In this document: positions 41,661 through 50,128 of the stretch, piece by piece
Numbering within the stretch: position 1 is the stretch's first letter
How the letters are laid out: each line of letters begins with the position of its first letter
Origin: a virus
Direction: 5' to 3' (one strand)
DNA length: 64,000 bases
IMG/VR virus record: IMGVR_UViG_3300022723_000184
Coordinates: 62,001-126,000 of that record
Notes under the pieces: model-generated
The model's database searches: none
What the model was told of the DNA's origin: nothing
The model's input: only the letters and a program-made list of their open reading frames with translations
Position numbers and translations under genes: made by a program

Positions 41661-43211
41661 ATGGCCGACTTCCTCTATCCGACCAACGACTTCGACCGCC
41701 GCAACCGGCTGCTGGCTGAGGTGGCGTCGTTCTGGAACAACGTGTTCGGGCAGCGGGAGTTTGTCCGCGACATCCTGTTCGCCAAGGGTCAGCTGGAGCA
41801 GCAGACGGTTCAGCAGCTGACCGAGCTGTTCGATTCGGTCAGTCGCTTCAAGCTGCCGCCGTTTCATTTAGAGCGATGGTATCTGATCACGCTGCTGGAG
41901 TCTGACCTCAACCAGGGCAAGGCCGCCCAGCTGCTGTACGACGGTGAGGTCGACTACGACCCGACCGGCCCTTTCAAGTACGGGGTCCCCCGACAGCTCA
42001 ATCAGTTCACGTGGGATGCGCCGGCCGAGCTGGTCGACACCGGTGTCCTGGTCAACCGGATCCACGACGCCAGCCTGACGATGACCCGGGGCGTCGACTT
42101 CCTGTTGGAGGACGGGAGCCTGTTCTTCAGGGAGAACCCGTTCGACAACCCGCTGGTCCCGGTCCGCGACATCGTCGTCGGCCAGGAGGTCGTCGACCGG
42201 CAGATCGGTCTGTGGGTCTTCCAGGCCAAGTTTGACTGGGACTACATCTTCGAGCAGTTCGGGTACGTCATCCAGCTGTCGCTGGAGAGCGGCGACGAAT
42301 ACAAGGGCATGATCAACGCGGTGTTCGACGCCCTGGTCGAGGGCACGACCCAGCGGTCGGTCGAGAACGCCTTCGAGGCGATGACCGGCTCCACCCTGGT
42401 CCAGAACCCGACGGAGACCGTCAAGGCGATCGTCGACGAGCCGGGCAGGCAGCTGGTGATCACCGACCAGGTCGTCTACGAGTACAGCGACCTGGTCAGC
42501 GTCATCGTTTCTGTGGGCGACAAGGTCATCGAGGGCCAGGCTCTGGTCGACACGCTCCAGTTCTTCGAGTTCAACCGGGGCCAGTGTCCGACGCAGGAGC
42601 AGTGCCAGGCGGTCGCCTTGGGTCGTGGTTTCCTGGGTCGCGGGTTCTTCGGTGACCTGGTGTTCGAGAACAAGAGCACGCCACTCGTGGTCGAGACCGA
42701 CGACGAGGGGTACACCAAGGTCAGTTGGGAGATCGGCGGGTTCCCGACCGACGTCGTGAAGTTCTTCGACGACCTGCACGCTAACGGGCTTGCCGCCGGC
42801 CAGACGCTGGCCAACCTGCTCGACACCCGGACCAATAAGGTCGGCGAGCCGCAGGCGAGCAACCTACCGACCACAATCAACCCGTTCGAGTTTCTGTGTC
42901 AGAACGTGCTGAGGAACCACGCCTACCTGGCCAAGATCCGGACGGCCGGCTTCGGGCCGGGCGCCGTGGGCATGAACGCCGGAAAGATCCTGAGAAAGGT
43001 ACATCCACCGCAGACTGCTCTAATTATCGCCGCGGAATTGGCTCACACGGACGATCCGATTATCATGGAAGATCCGGGTACGGAGACCGCGCCGGGCTAC
43101 GAGGAGACCGTCTCGACCTACACCGGAATGGTGCAAGCCGAGACGATTTCACCGGATACGGCGATGGACGAGTGCGTGCGGGTCAAGCTGATCTCGGGCC
43201 GCTGCACCTAA
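41661..43211 (+). CDS. Large baseplate protein
   Basis: 516 aa, ATG 41661, with no ribosome site because the palindrome occupies the spacer; translational coupling to the previous gene is likely. N-terminal helices (NRLLAEVASFWNNVFGQREF, QQTVQQLTELFDSVSRF) resemble gpI-like wedge proteins. A long mixed domain follows, including FDWDYIFEQFGYVIQLSLES and GRGFLGRGFFGDLVFENKST. The C-terminal region contains EFLCQNVLRNHAYLAKIR. It follows the gpJ-like gene, the position of P2 gpI/T4 gp53 partners. Confidence 0.7.
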   Translation: MADFLYPTNDFDRRNRLLAEVASFWNNVFGQREFVRDILFAKGQLEQQTVQQLTELFDSVSRFKLPPFHLERWYLITLLESDLNQGKAAQLLYDGEVDYDPTGPFKYGVPRQLNQFTWDAPAELVDTGVLVNRIHDASLTMTRGVDFLLEDGSLFFRENPFDNPLVPVRDIVVGQEVVDRQIGLWVFQAKFDWDYIFEQFGYVIQLSLESGDEYKGMINAVFDALVEGTTQRSVENAFEAMTGSTLVQNPTETVKAIVDEPGRQLVITDQVVYEYSDLVSVIVSVGDKVIEGQALVDTLQFFEFNRGQCPTQEQCQAVALGRGFLGRGFFGDLVFENKSTPLVVETDDEGYTKVSWEIGGFPTDVVKFFDDLHANGLAAGQTLANLLDTRTNKVGEPQASNLPTTINPFEFLCQNVLRNHAYLAKIRTAGFGPGAVGMNAGKILRKVHPPQTALIIAAELAHTDDPIIMEDPGTETAPGYEETVSTYTGMVQAETISPDTAMDECVRVKLISGRCT

Positions 43212-43224
43212 AGGCAGGGAAGCC

Positions 43225-43815
43225 ATGCAAGAAATCATCCTCCCAAACAAGAGCGTCTCTGGTCGGGTCCGCGCCCACGAGGTTCGTGGCGACGTCTGGG
43301 ACCTTCTGACCGCGTGGGACCACAACCAGGTCCTCTACGGCTGGGGGACCGTGGTCGGCACGCTGCTGACCAAGGGCCTGTCCAACTACCGCATCGGTGG
43401 GATGTACCTGGAATACGAGAACGTCGCGGACCCCGACGACCCGGTGTCGGCCCCGACCTTCGACCGGAGCGGCGGCAAGAGCTACTACGACGGCCTGGGC
43501 CTCAGCGCGACCCGCGACTACCTCCGCGTCCCGCTGACCGCCTCGCTCTTGAGCAGCAGCGATGAGACGCTGTTCCCGGACGGCAACGTGATGACGTTCT
43601 TCGCCCAGTCCCAGGGCGTGACGGGGGCCAACGGCAAGGCGTTCAGCGACACGGTCAACTCCAAGATCTACGGAGGGGCCCTGGTCGCTTTCCTGGATGA
43701 GGCGGACGCGGATCAGGATATCGTCTTCAGCCGCTTCTACTTCTCGGTGGCGAACCAGCAGGTGAAGTTGCCCACCTCCCAGATCGGGTTGGAGTGGGAG
43801 ATCACGCTGCAGTAG
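43225..43815 (+). CDS. Small baseplate-periphery protein
   Basis: 196 aa, ATG 43225 after GGCAGGGAAGCC. Beta-rich with a polar N-terminus (MQEIILPNKSVSGRVRAHEV), SNYRIGGMYLEYENVADPDD, LRVPLTASLLSSSDETLF, and a C-terminal strand pair QVKLPTSQIGLEWEI. No family recognised. Its distance from the next gene (73 bp) contains a conserved intergenic element. Confidence 0.65.
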   Translation: MQEIILPNKSVSGRVRAHEVRGDVWDLLTAWDHNQVLYGWGTVVGTLLTKGLSNYRIGGMYLEYENVADPDDPVSAPTFDRSGGKSYYDGLGLSATRDYLRVPLTASLLSSSDETLFPDGNVMTFFAQSQGVTGANGKAFSDTVNSKIYGGALVAFLDEADADQDIVFSRFYFSVANQQVKLPTSQIGLEWEITLQ

Positions 43816-43822
43816 CGGCTAG

Positions 43823-43880
43823 AGTCACACCTTGTAAGCCGGTGCGCTGGCATGGTGACGCTAGTATAGCTAGATAAGGG
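43823..43880 (+). repeat. 58-bp intergenic element, copy C
   Basis: It aligns along its whole length with 62038-62096. Shared blocks include AGTCAC, CCTT, CCGGT, GGCATG, TGAC, AGTA and GCTA. It is followed by the ribosome site and ATG at 43889. It contains CTAG-TATAG-CTAG. Confidence 0.6.
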
Positions 43881-43888
43881 GCTCAAGG

Positions 43889-45679
43889 ATGAGCGGCTGG
43901 AAAGATCTGATCCAGTTCATCAAGACCGGCGAACCCGTCTTGCCCGGCACCCCCAACCGGGTGACCCGGGACCTCGACGGCAACATCCGGTTCTTGCGTG
44001 ACCTGCTGGAAGCGGCGGAGATCGGCGAGGCCGTCTTCGCCCGTGACGTGACCGTCGAGGCCGGTGCCTCGGTCGGCATGCCCGTCTACTGGGACGTCCC
44101 CTCGAACTCGTTCAAGCGGGGCCTGGCCCAGGTCGACGTCGATCAGGCGTCCGGCGCCATCGAGACCGCGACCACCGCCCAGATCTGGGGCGTGGTCTAC
44201 GAGAAGACCAACACCACCCTCGGCTGCATCCAGCTCTTCGGGTTCACCGACCTCGACCTGAGCCTTGCGGTGGACGGCGACGTTGAGGCCGGCGTCTACT
44301 ACCTGTCTGCCGTGACCCCTGGCAAGCTGGTCAAGCAGAAGCCCGCGGTCAGCGTGGCCGTGCTGGTCGCCGACGGTCAGGGCGGGGTGTTCGTCAACAC
44401 GACGATCGCCAACTTCGTCAACGACCACGTCCATTTCAAGTACAACCTCGTGGCGGCGCCGGCCGGCGACACCAGCCCGCCGACCGTGGGCGACCCGCAC
44501 ACAATCACGTCTCCGGACAGCACACTCGAAGGCTGGCTGCCGGCCGACGACGCGATTTTCGGGGGCAAGGCCCCGGCCGGGGCCGTGTTCGGCTACAACC
44601 TCTCGGCCAACAGCCAGCTGGTCAACCAGTGGCCTCCGGTTCCTTACAACAGCGCGGTCCTCGAATGGGACCGGGGCGAGACCAAGGAGCTGGGCTACAT
44701 CGGGGTGGCCGACAACCTGGTTGTGCTCGACCAGAACGGCATCTGGTGGATGAGCGACTGTTACGGTGACGTGCCGTGGCCCACGGACCTCGACACCAAC
44801 AGCTCGTTGTCGGTTAGCGCGTCCGACGACTGCCCCCGAGAGTTGGAGTTCAAGCTCCGCCTATGGTTTACCAAGCTCTCGTTCCTGACCGATGGCTCGG
44901 TCGTGACCAGCCTGGCGACGGACGACGATCGCATCCAGATCCTGTGCGAGAACGACCCGAGCCAGACGGCCCGGACCGGGCCCCTGCTGCTCCGCCTGGC
45001 TCTGGAGTTCATGATCGATCAGACGGACGTCCGCGGAGGCCTGGCGTTCAAGGAGTTCGACGAGACCACCAACAAGTTCAACCTGGGCCCGATCTGCGAG
45101 GGCATCTTCGCCCTGAGCAGCAACCTGACGCTGACCGGAGAATCGAGTCAGGTGTTGAACGTGGGCGGCACCGACCGGACCGTGCACCAGGGCCTCGTGG
45201 GGATCGCTGTCGACACCCAGGGCGACCAGGAGCAGCCGGTGCAGCTGATCCGGTTGGACGGGGCGACCGAGGAGTTCTACGAGGACGTCCCGTACATCGG
45301 GTTCCCGGACGACGAGCTGACCCGGATCCGTTCACAGATCAACATCCCGGCCACCCTCGCCCTGGTGAGCCCCAAGCTCAAGGTCCGCCTCCGGATCCTG
45401 GGTCGGGCTGCAGGCAGCTTGCCGGCCCTGACCCTGACTGGCCGCCGCCTGCCTCGCGACGCAAGCAGCGCCACGCCGCTGCCCACCGTCGACAGTCCGA
45501 TCACCATCGACACGACCGGGGCCGTGGCGGCCGACGAGTACATCGAAGCCGAGTCCGACCCGATCGACGTGGCGGCCGGCGACGTCTTCCTGTTCACCGT
45601 TGAGCGGAGCGACGCGGATGGCTACACCGGCGAGCTGGGCATTATCCAGCAGACCGGGGTCATCACTACAGGTACCTGA
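43889..45679 (+). CDS. Large appendage/baseplate protein
   Basis: 596 aa, ATG 43889. The first 220 residues form a virion-type beta domain that begins VLPGTPNRVTRDLDGNIRFL and includes ASVGMPVYWDVPSNSFKRGL and GLAQVDVDQASGAI, the attachment module found in many jumbo-phage tail proteins. The middle has a Trp-rich patch (NGIWWMSDCYGDVPWPTDLD) and the C-terminus is beta-rich (ALVSPKLKVRLRILGRAAGS). It begins the second adhesin cluster. Receptor-binding role is inferred. Confidence 0.65.
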   Translation: MSGWKDLIQFIKTGEPVLPGTPNRVTRDLDGNIRFLRDLLEAAEIGEAVFARDVTVEAGASVGMPVYWDVPSNSFKRGLAQVDVDQASGAIETATTAQIWGVVYEKTNTTLGCIQLFGFTDLDLSLAVDGDVEAGVYYLSAVTPGKLVKQKPAVSVAVLVADGQGGVFVNTTIANFVNDHVHFKYNLVAAPAGDTSPPTVGDPHTITSPDSTLEGWLPADDAIFGGKAPAGAVFGYNLSANSQLVNQWPPVPYNSAVLEWDRGETKELGYIGVADNLVVLDQNGIWWMSDCYGDVPWPTDLDTNSSLSVSASDDCPRELEFKLRLWFTKLSFLTDGSVVTSLATDDDRIQILCENDPSQTARTGPLLLRLALEFMIDQTDVRGGLAFKEFDETTNKFNLGPICEGIFALSSNLTLTGESSQVLNVGGTDRTVHQGLVGIAVDTQGDQEQPVQLIRLDGATEEFYEDVPYIGFPDDELTRIRSQINIPATLALVSPKLKVRLRILGRAAGSLPALTLTGRRLPRDASSATPLPTVDSPITIDTTGAVAADEYIEAESDPIDVAAGDVFLFTVERSDADGYTGELGIIQQTGVITTGT

Positions 45680-46632
45680 TGCCAACACCCACGTGGAACA
45701 TCGAGTGGCTGAACCACAACTCGCAACGGCGATACCCGCTGTTCGACGACAGCAGCGCCGTTGACGACACCGGCTCGTTCGAGATCCCCAACGACTTCCT
45801 CGTGGAGCTGGACTTGCCCGTCCACGCGGGGCTCGACGTGGACCCGGCCCGCTTCTTCATCAAACACATCGGCGCCTACGCCACAGGGTTCAGCGTTGTG
45901 GTCGGCTACCAGCCGGAGGTGGGTGACGCGGTCGACGTGGCCACGGCCCTGATCAACAGCGACACCCACGCCAAGAACACGCCTTATCAGCTGGGCGGTG
46001 TCGGGGATTTCTCGGATACCAATGGCAAGCTGGTCATCGGACGCCTGGAAGAGATCCTGAAGCAGCCGGCCGGGTTCTTCACGTTCACGCTGGACAACGG
46101 CCGGCTCACTCCGGACACGACCCGGCCCATGATCCGCGGCATCAGCTCGATCCAGATCCGGTCGGGCGACGACGTGAGCGAGCGGATGTACGGTGACATC
46201 GAGCTGCAGCCGTTTGACAACATGCAGATCGTACCGATCATCGTGGCCGGCCAAGACCCGATCATCCGGTTCAGCGCCGTCGACGGCGAGGGCTTGGCCG
46301 AGGTCTGCGACTGCGAGGGCAACGTGCTGACCGCTCCGATCCGCCGGATCAACGGCGTGCCGCCGACGGCGGCCGGCGACTTCACGATGCTGGGCAACGA
46401 TTGTTTGGTGCCGACGCCGATCGAGAACGGCCTTAAACTTGACGACATTTGCTCCGAGCCCTGTTGTGGGTGCGAGGAGTTGGAAGCGATCACCCGCGAC
46501 CTCGAAGCGTTCGGGGCCAAAGCAACGACCCTGGAGAACTTCCTGGTTCGTCTGGAATCCTCGGTGACCCAGATGGACAGCGTGGTTCTCTCAGCGCAGC
46601 TCAGGGACAAGGGCTGCATCGACTGCGACTAA
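45679..46632 (+). CDS. Cys-rich virion protein, RRYP family member 1
   Basis: 317 aa, ATG 45679. N-terminal WNIEWLNHNSQRRYPLFDDS is shared in form with proteins at 53200, 54819 and 56196. A beta domain follows, then IRRINGVPPTAAGDFTM and a Cys cluster EPCCGCEELEAITRDLEAF, matching VRRINNIQPDGAGNFVL and CGPCCECDDF in the protein at 50129. The C-terminal helix may trimerise. The last residues are CIDCD. Cysteine clusters may form disulfides or bind metal in the mature virion. Confidence 0.7.
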   Translation: MPTPTWNIEWLNHNSQRRYPLFDDSSAVDDTGSFEIPNDFLVELDLPVHAGLDVDPARFFIKHIGAYATGFSVVVGYQPEVGDAVDVATALINSDTHAKNTPYQLGGVGDFSDTNGKLVIGRLEEILKQPAGFFTFTLDNGRLTPDTTRPMIRGISSIQIRSGDDVSERMYGDIELQPFDNMQIVPIIVAGQDPIIRFSAVDGEGLAEVCDCEGNVLTAPIRRINGVPPTAAGDFTMLGNDCLVPTPIENGLKLDDICSEPCCGCEELEAITRDLEAFGAKATTLENFLVRLESSVTQMDSVVLSAQLRDKGCIDCD

Positions 46633-46643
46633 GGAGAAAAGTT

Positions 46644-47273
46644 ATGCCCTATTCGACTGCCGGCAAAAACCTGATGCTTGACGCGCTGAACGCCGTCAAC
46701 CCGACGACGCCGATCACGCATGCGTCACTGCACGACGACATCCCCGACGACACGGGATCCAACGAGATCTCTGGCGGCACCCCGGCCTACGCCCGCCAGG
46801 CGATCGACTTCGACGCGGCGGCCGGCGGTTCGATGGCCAAGAACGCGACCGACCCGGTGTTCGACGTTCCGGCCTCGACCGACGTCTTCTACGTCGGCTT
46901 TTGGTCGGCGGTGTCCGGCGGCACCTTCCTGGGCTATGCTCCGATCAACGGCGGTGCCATCGACGGGGTGGGTGACGGCCTGGACACCGGCGACATCATC
47001 AACGCGTCGAACCACGGGCTGAACGACGACGACCGCGTCGTCTTGTACGCTCCGGTCGGCCAGTCGCTGCCCGGCGGCCTCAACAGTACGACGCTCTACC
47101 ATGTGGTCAACCGTGTGGCGAACGTCAGTTTCCAGGTCTCGCTGACCCAGGGCGGTGGTGCGGTAACCATCACCAGCGACGGCACCGTCTACTTCCAGAA
47201 GGCCACGCCCGAAAGCTTTGCCTCGCAGGGCCAGCTGACGCTGGACACGGCGACGCTCAAGCTCGAAGAGTAG
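46644..47273 (+). CDS. Virion protein with fibre-like beta domain
   Basis: 209 aa. ATG 46644 is chosen because AAGGAG lies 7 bp upstream; the open frame upstream overlaps the previous gene. N-terminal helix (AGKNLMLDALNAVNPTTPI), then THASLHDDIPDDTGSNEISG-type text known from phage tail proteins, RQAIDFDAAAGGSMAKNATD, and DDRVVLYAPVGQSLPGGLNS. Beta-rich. Presumably an adhesin subunit. Confidence 0.65.
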   Translation: MPYSTAGKNLMLDALNAVNPTTPITHASLHDDIPDDTGSNEISGGTPAYARQAIDFDAAAGGSMAKNATDPVFDVPASTDVFYVGFWSAVSGGTFLGYAPINGGAIDGVGDGLDTGDIINASNHGLNDDDRVVLYAPVGQSLPGGLNSTTLYHVVNRVANVSFQVSLTQGGGAVTITSDGTVYFQKATPESFASQGQLTLDTATLKLEE

Positions 47274-47306
47274 TCGGGCATCGGCACCTGTTGAAAGGAG
47301 GTCAGG

Positions 47307-47792
47307 ATGGCTGCAGGGCCCCTGGCACCATATTCCCGTTACCCTGTGACCGAGTCACGGGTGTTCCCCAATATCCATGAGGGCGCGGGGGCGAACTCGA
47401 AGCACGAAGAGGGTATGGGCGTCGAGGCGTCGGTGGGTGCCGATTCAATTTGGCGACTCAGGTTCCAACTGCCGCCGCTTCTTCCGACAGGTACACCCAA
47501 ATTACTGTTGAAGGCGTTGGCTGCGGCGACCAGCGGCAATGCTCAGGTCAATCCTAAATGGGCCTCGGTTGCAGCCGAAGAGGACGCCTCGTCGGCGACG
47601 CTGAATGCAGAAGGTACGACGCAGGTTACTTGGGCGTCTGGTGACTCGGACGTTTACAAAGAGACGAAGATCGATCTGGACGCCGACACATTGGTGGCCG
47701 GTGAAGTCGTCGTCATGGACCTGACCTTCGAGACCACCAGCTGGACGCTTGCAGTGGTGAGCACATGGAACGCTTTCATTATTTGGGAGTGA
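47307..47792 (+). CDS. Small beta-rich virion protein
   Basis: 161 aa, ATG 47307 behind AAAGGAGG. It starts with short VFPNIHEGAGANSKHEEGMG, then strands SIWRLRFQLPPLLPTGTPKL and VVVMDLTFETTSWTLAVVST. Codon use is slightly less GC-rich than the baseplate genes, as is the next gene. Unknown family, most likely part of the tail appendages. Confidence 0.65.
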   Translation: MAAGPLAPYSRYPVTESRVFPNIHEGAGANSKHEEGMGVEASVGADSIWRLRFQLPPLLPTGTPKLLLKALAAATSGNAQVNPKWASVAAEEDASSATLNAEGTTQVTWASGDSDVYKETKIDLDADTLVAGEVVVMDLTFETTSWTLAVVSTWNAFIIWE

Positions 47793-47795
47793 TCC

Positions 47796-49634
47796 ATGGC
47801 CCGCAATCTACCGGCAGGCGGCACTACCCGGATCAACTTCGGTAACCCCACGTCGCTTGACATTACTGGTGACCAGCTCACCATGATGTTCTGGGTGAAG
47901 CGTGCGTCGAGCAGTACGAACCGGTTCATGGCGTTGGCCAAACGCAACAATTCCGGTGACAACGCTTACGACTTCAAATGGCAGCCGACACCTAACGGAA
48001 ACACTCTGCGGTTTTGCCTGGATACAGGTAGCGGTATCGTCTGTCATAACAGCAGCGCAGCTCATACTGAGACCGGCAGCTGGCACCACGTGGCCGCTAC
48101 GTACGACGGCAGCAACAAACGCATGTACTTCGACGGGGTCGAAGATGCGAACACCCCAGCTGAGTCGGGCAATATTATTTCGGTCGCTGAGCCCCTTCTG
48201 CTCGGGGCCAACGACGACACATCACCGGGCGACGAATCCGACGGCGATTACGCCGAAGTCGCCGTGTGGGCAGCACGGTTGACTGCAGCCGAGATTGCAG
48301 CGATCGCCTCTGGTGCCGTTGCTCCGTGGCAAGTCCGCTACAGCGATCTTCGCGGCTACTGGCCGTTATGGGGCACACACGCAACCGAGATTGATCTGTC
48401 GCCGCACCAAAACGGCGGTACGCTCGTCGGAAGCCCCGCCCGTGCCACCCACGCCCCTGTAGCCCCGTTCCAGTCGTTGCGGCACATGTTCAACCTGGAG
48501 GTTGAAAGCCTATTCACCGTCGAACAGAGCAAGGCGACATCGACCGGGACGAATGACGCAGCAATCACCGCCACGCTGGACAGCAGTCCGACTGTCGGCA
48601 ACGTACTGGTCGCAATTTGGGCAAATCGCGGCAACAACGCTGCGGGCTATCCGACGATGCCTGCAGGTTGGGAACGGATGGCTTTGGTTCGCGGCGAGCC
48701 GAACATTGCGATGTTCGTCAAGGAAGTCGAAGCCGGCGAGGCGACCGGCGTCACTGTGACGCACGAGAGCGGTACCGACCGCCAGTGCCTGCAGGTGCTG
48801 GAGATCTCGGGGGCCGATATTCAGAGTATTCGGGCCGCCGCTGCCGACAGTGCTCCGCCGTCCGCGTCGGTAACCTCGAAGACCGCGGGCACGGCGACGG
48901 ATGCACGTATCGCGGCCAAGGTATTTGCCGTAGCAGGTATGGCCATTCGCGATACACCAGGGACCTCCGGCGGTTGGACCAACGGATTCTCCGAGGTGGC
49001 TCAGGTCGGCGACGGTAGTTCGCAGGTGCATCTGGCCGTATCGACGTCGGAGGTACCGTCAGGGACCATCGAGACCACCCGGTCGTGGGCGACGGCTCGG
49101 AACGCCGTGGGGGCACTGCTCCTCATTCGCGAGGCCCAGACACGTAGCGGCGTCCAGAGTCGCCTGCTACCACGACAGTTCCTCGACTTCGGGTCGTCGC
49201 TCAACGCCATGGCCAACGGGGCGGCAGCGGGTTGTGCAGCAATCGATAACACGTCTGATGCGGCACAGCAGGCGTACATCGGCGGCAAGCTGCAAGTCGG
49301 TACGTCGCCGACCGACAATGCACAGATCCGGCTGTATGCCGTTGGCTCCAACGATAACGCGTTTTGGGATGACAACTACAGCGGGGCGTCGGGCAGCCAC
49401 ACACTTACAGCGAACGCAAGACAACTGAAAACACTTCTTGTCGACAGCACTACTGATAAGATCTACGAGTTCGGGGGTATCGATCTGGCCAAGGCCTTCG
49501 GTGGTCGTGTGCCGCGATACTGGGCGATCATCGTCGAGAACCGGACGGGGCAGGCGTTTGAATCGCTGGCCGCGGCAGACGTCAGGGACGGCTTCGAGCT
49601 GCATTACCAGCCGGTCGTTCGACAGCGGAACTAA
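47796..49634 (+). CDS. Multidomain LamG adhesin
   Basis: 612 aa, ATG 47796. LamG domain at residues 1-195 (TSLDITGDQLTMMFWVKRAS, SWHHVAATYDGSNKRMYFDG, YAEVAVWAARLTAAEIAAIA), then a beta-sandwich (NVLVAIWANRGNNAAGYPTM, GWERMALVRGEPNIAMFVKE) with an Ala/Thr-rich end. The C-terminal domain of about 150 aa (LDFGSSLNAMANGAAAG to YWAIIVENRTGQAFE) is repeated as the separate gene at 49652. Probably a long side-fibre or adhesin whose last domain binds a partner or glycan. Confidence 0.75.
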   Translation: MARNLPAGGTTRINFGNPTSLDITGDQLTMMFWVKRASSSTNRFMALAKRNNSGDNAYDFKWQPTPNGNTLRFCLDTGSGIVCHNSSAAHTETGSWHHVAATYDGSNKRMYFDGVEDANTPAESGNIISVAEPLLLGANDDTSPGDESDGDYAEVAVWAARLTAAEIAAIASGAVAPWQVRYSDLRGYWPLWGTHATEIDLSPHQNGGTLVGSPARATHAPVAPFQSLRHMFNLEVESLFTVEQSKATSTGTNDAAITATLDSSPTVGNVLVAIWANRGNNAAGYPTMPAGWERMALVRGEPNIAMFVKEVEAGEATGVTVTHESGTDRQCLQVLEISGADIQSIRAAAADSAPPSASVTSKTAGTATDARIAAKVFAVAGMAIRDTPGTSGGWTNGFSEVAQVGDGSSQVHLAVSTSEVPSGTIETTRSWATARNAVGALLLIREAQTRSGVQSRLLPRQFLDFGSSLNAMANGAAAGCAAIDNTSDAAQQAYIGGKLQVGTSPTDNAQIRLYAVGSNDNAFWDDNYSGASGSHTLTANARQLKTLLVDSTTDKIYEFGGIDLAKAFGGRVPRYWAIIVENRTGQAFESLAAADVRDGFELHYQPVVRQRN

Positions 49635-49651
49635 GCACGGAGGCTACCCAC

Positions 49652-50125
49652 ATGACCACTATCAACTTGGATTACGGGACGGAGGTCGAACACGCGATCA
49701 CGCTGGCCAGCCTGGCGAACAACGGCGCTCGCGGCGGCGATTCGATCGACAACAGCAGCGACCAGAACATCGACGCACAGCTGGGCGGCGTGATCCGGAC
49801 CGGTGCCGTGGCGCCGACGGCCGACAGCCCGATCAACATCTACGTGGTCGGGTCAAACGACGACGTGCTGTGGGACGACAACTACAGCGGCAGCGATGCG
49901 GACCACACGCTCGGAGGTAATGCGAAGCTCGTCCACACAATCCGGGTCGATACGACCACGGGCAAGGACTACGAGTTTGGCGGGATCAGCGTGGCCCAGG
50001 CCTTCGGCGGCGTGCTGCCTCGATACTGGGCGGTGATCGTCGAGAACCTGACCGGACAGACCTTGGACACGACCGGCTCGAACTTCGAGATCAATCACGT
50101 CCCGGTGAACTTTCAGCAGAACTAA
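49652..50125 (+). CDS. Stand-alone copy of the adhesin C-terminal domain
   Basis: 157 aa, ATG 49652. It matches the C-terminal domain of the preceding protein: LDYGTEVEHAITLASLANNG, IYVVGSNDDVLWDDNYSG, KDYEFGGISVAQAFGGVLPR, YWAVIVENLTGQTL. Duplication into a separate subunit is clear. AGCACGGAGGCT before the ATG forms a weak 3-bp SD-loop hairpin. A virion beta-sandwich subunit. Confidence 0.75.
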   Translation: MTTINLDYGTEVEHAITLASLANNGARGGDSIDNSSDQNIDAQLGGVIRTGAVAPTADSPINIYVVGSNDDVLWDDNYSGSDADHTLGGNAKLVHTIRVDTTTGKDYEFGGISVAQAFGGVLPRYWAVIVENLTGQTLDTTGSNFEINHVPVNFQQN

Positions 50126-50128
50126 CCA

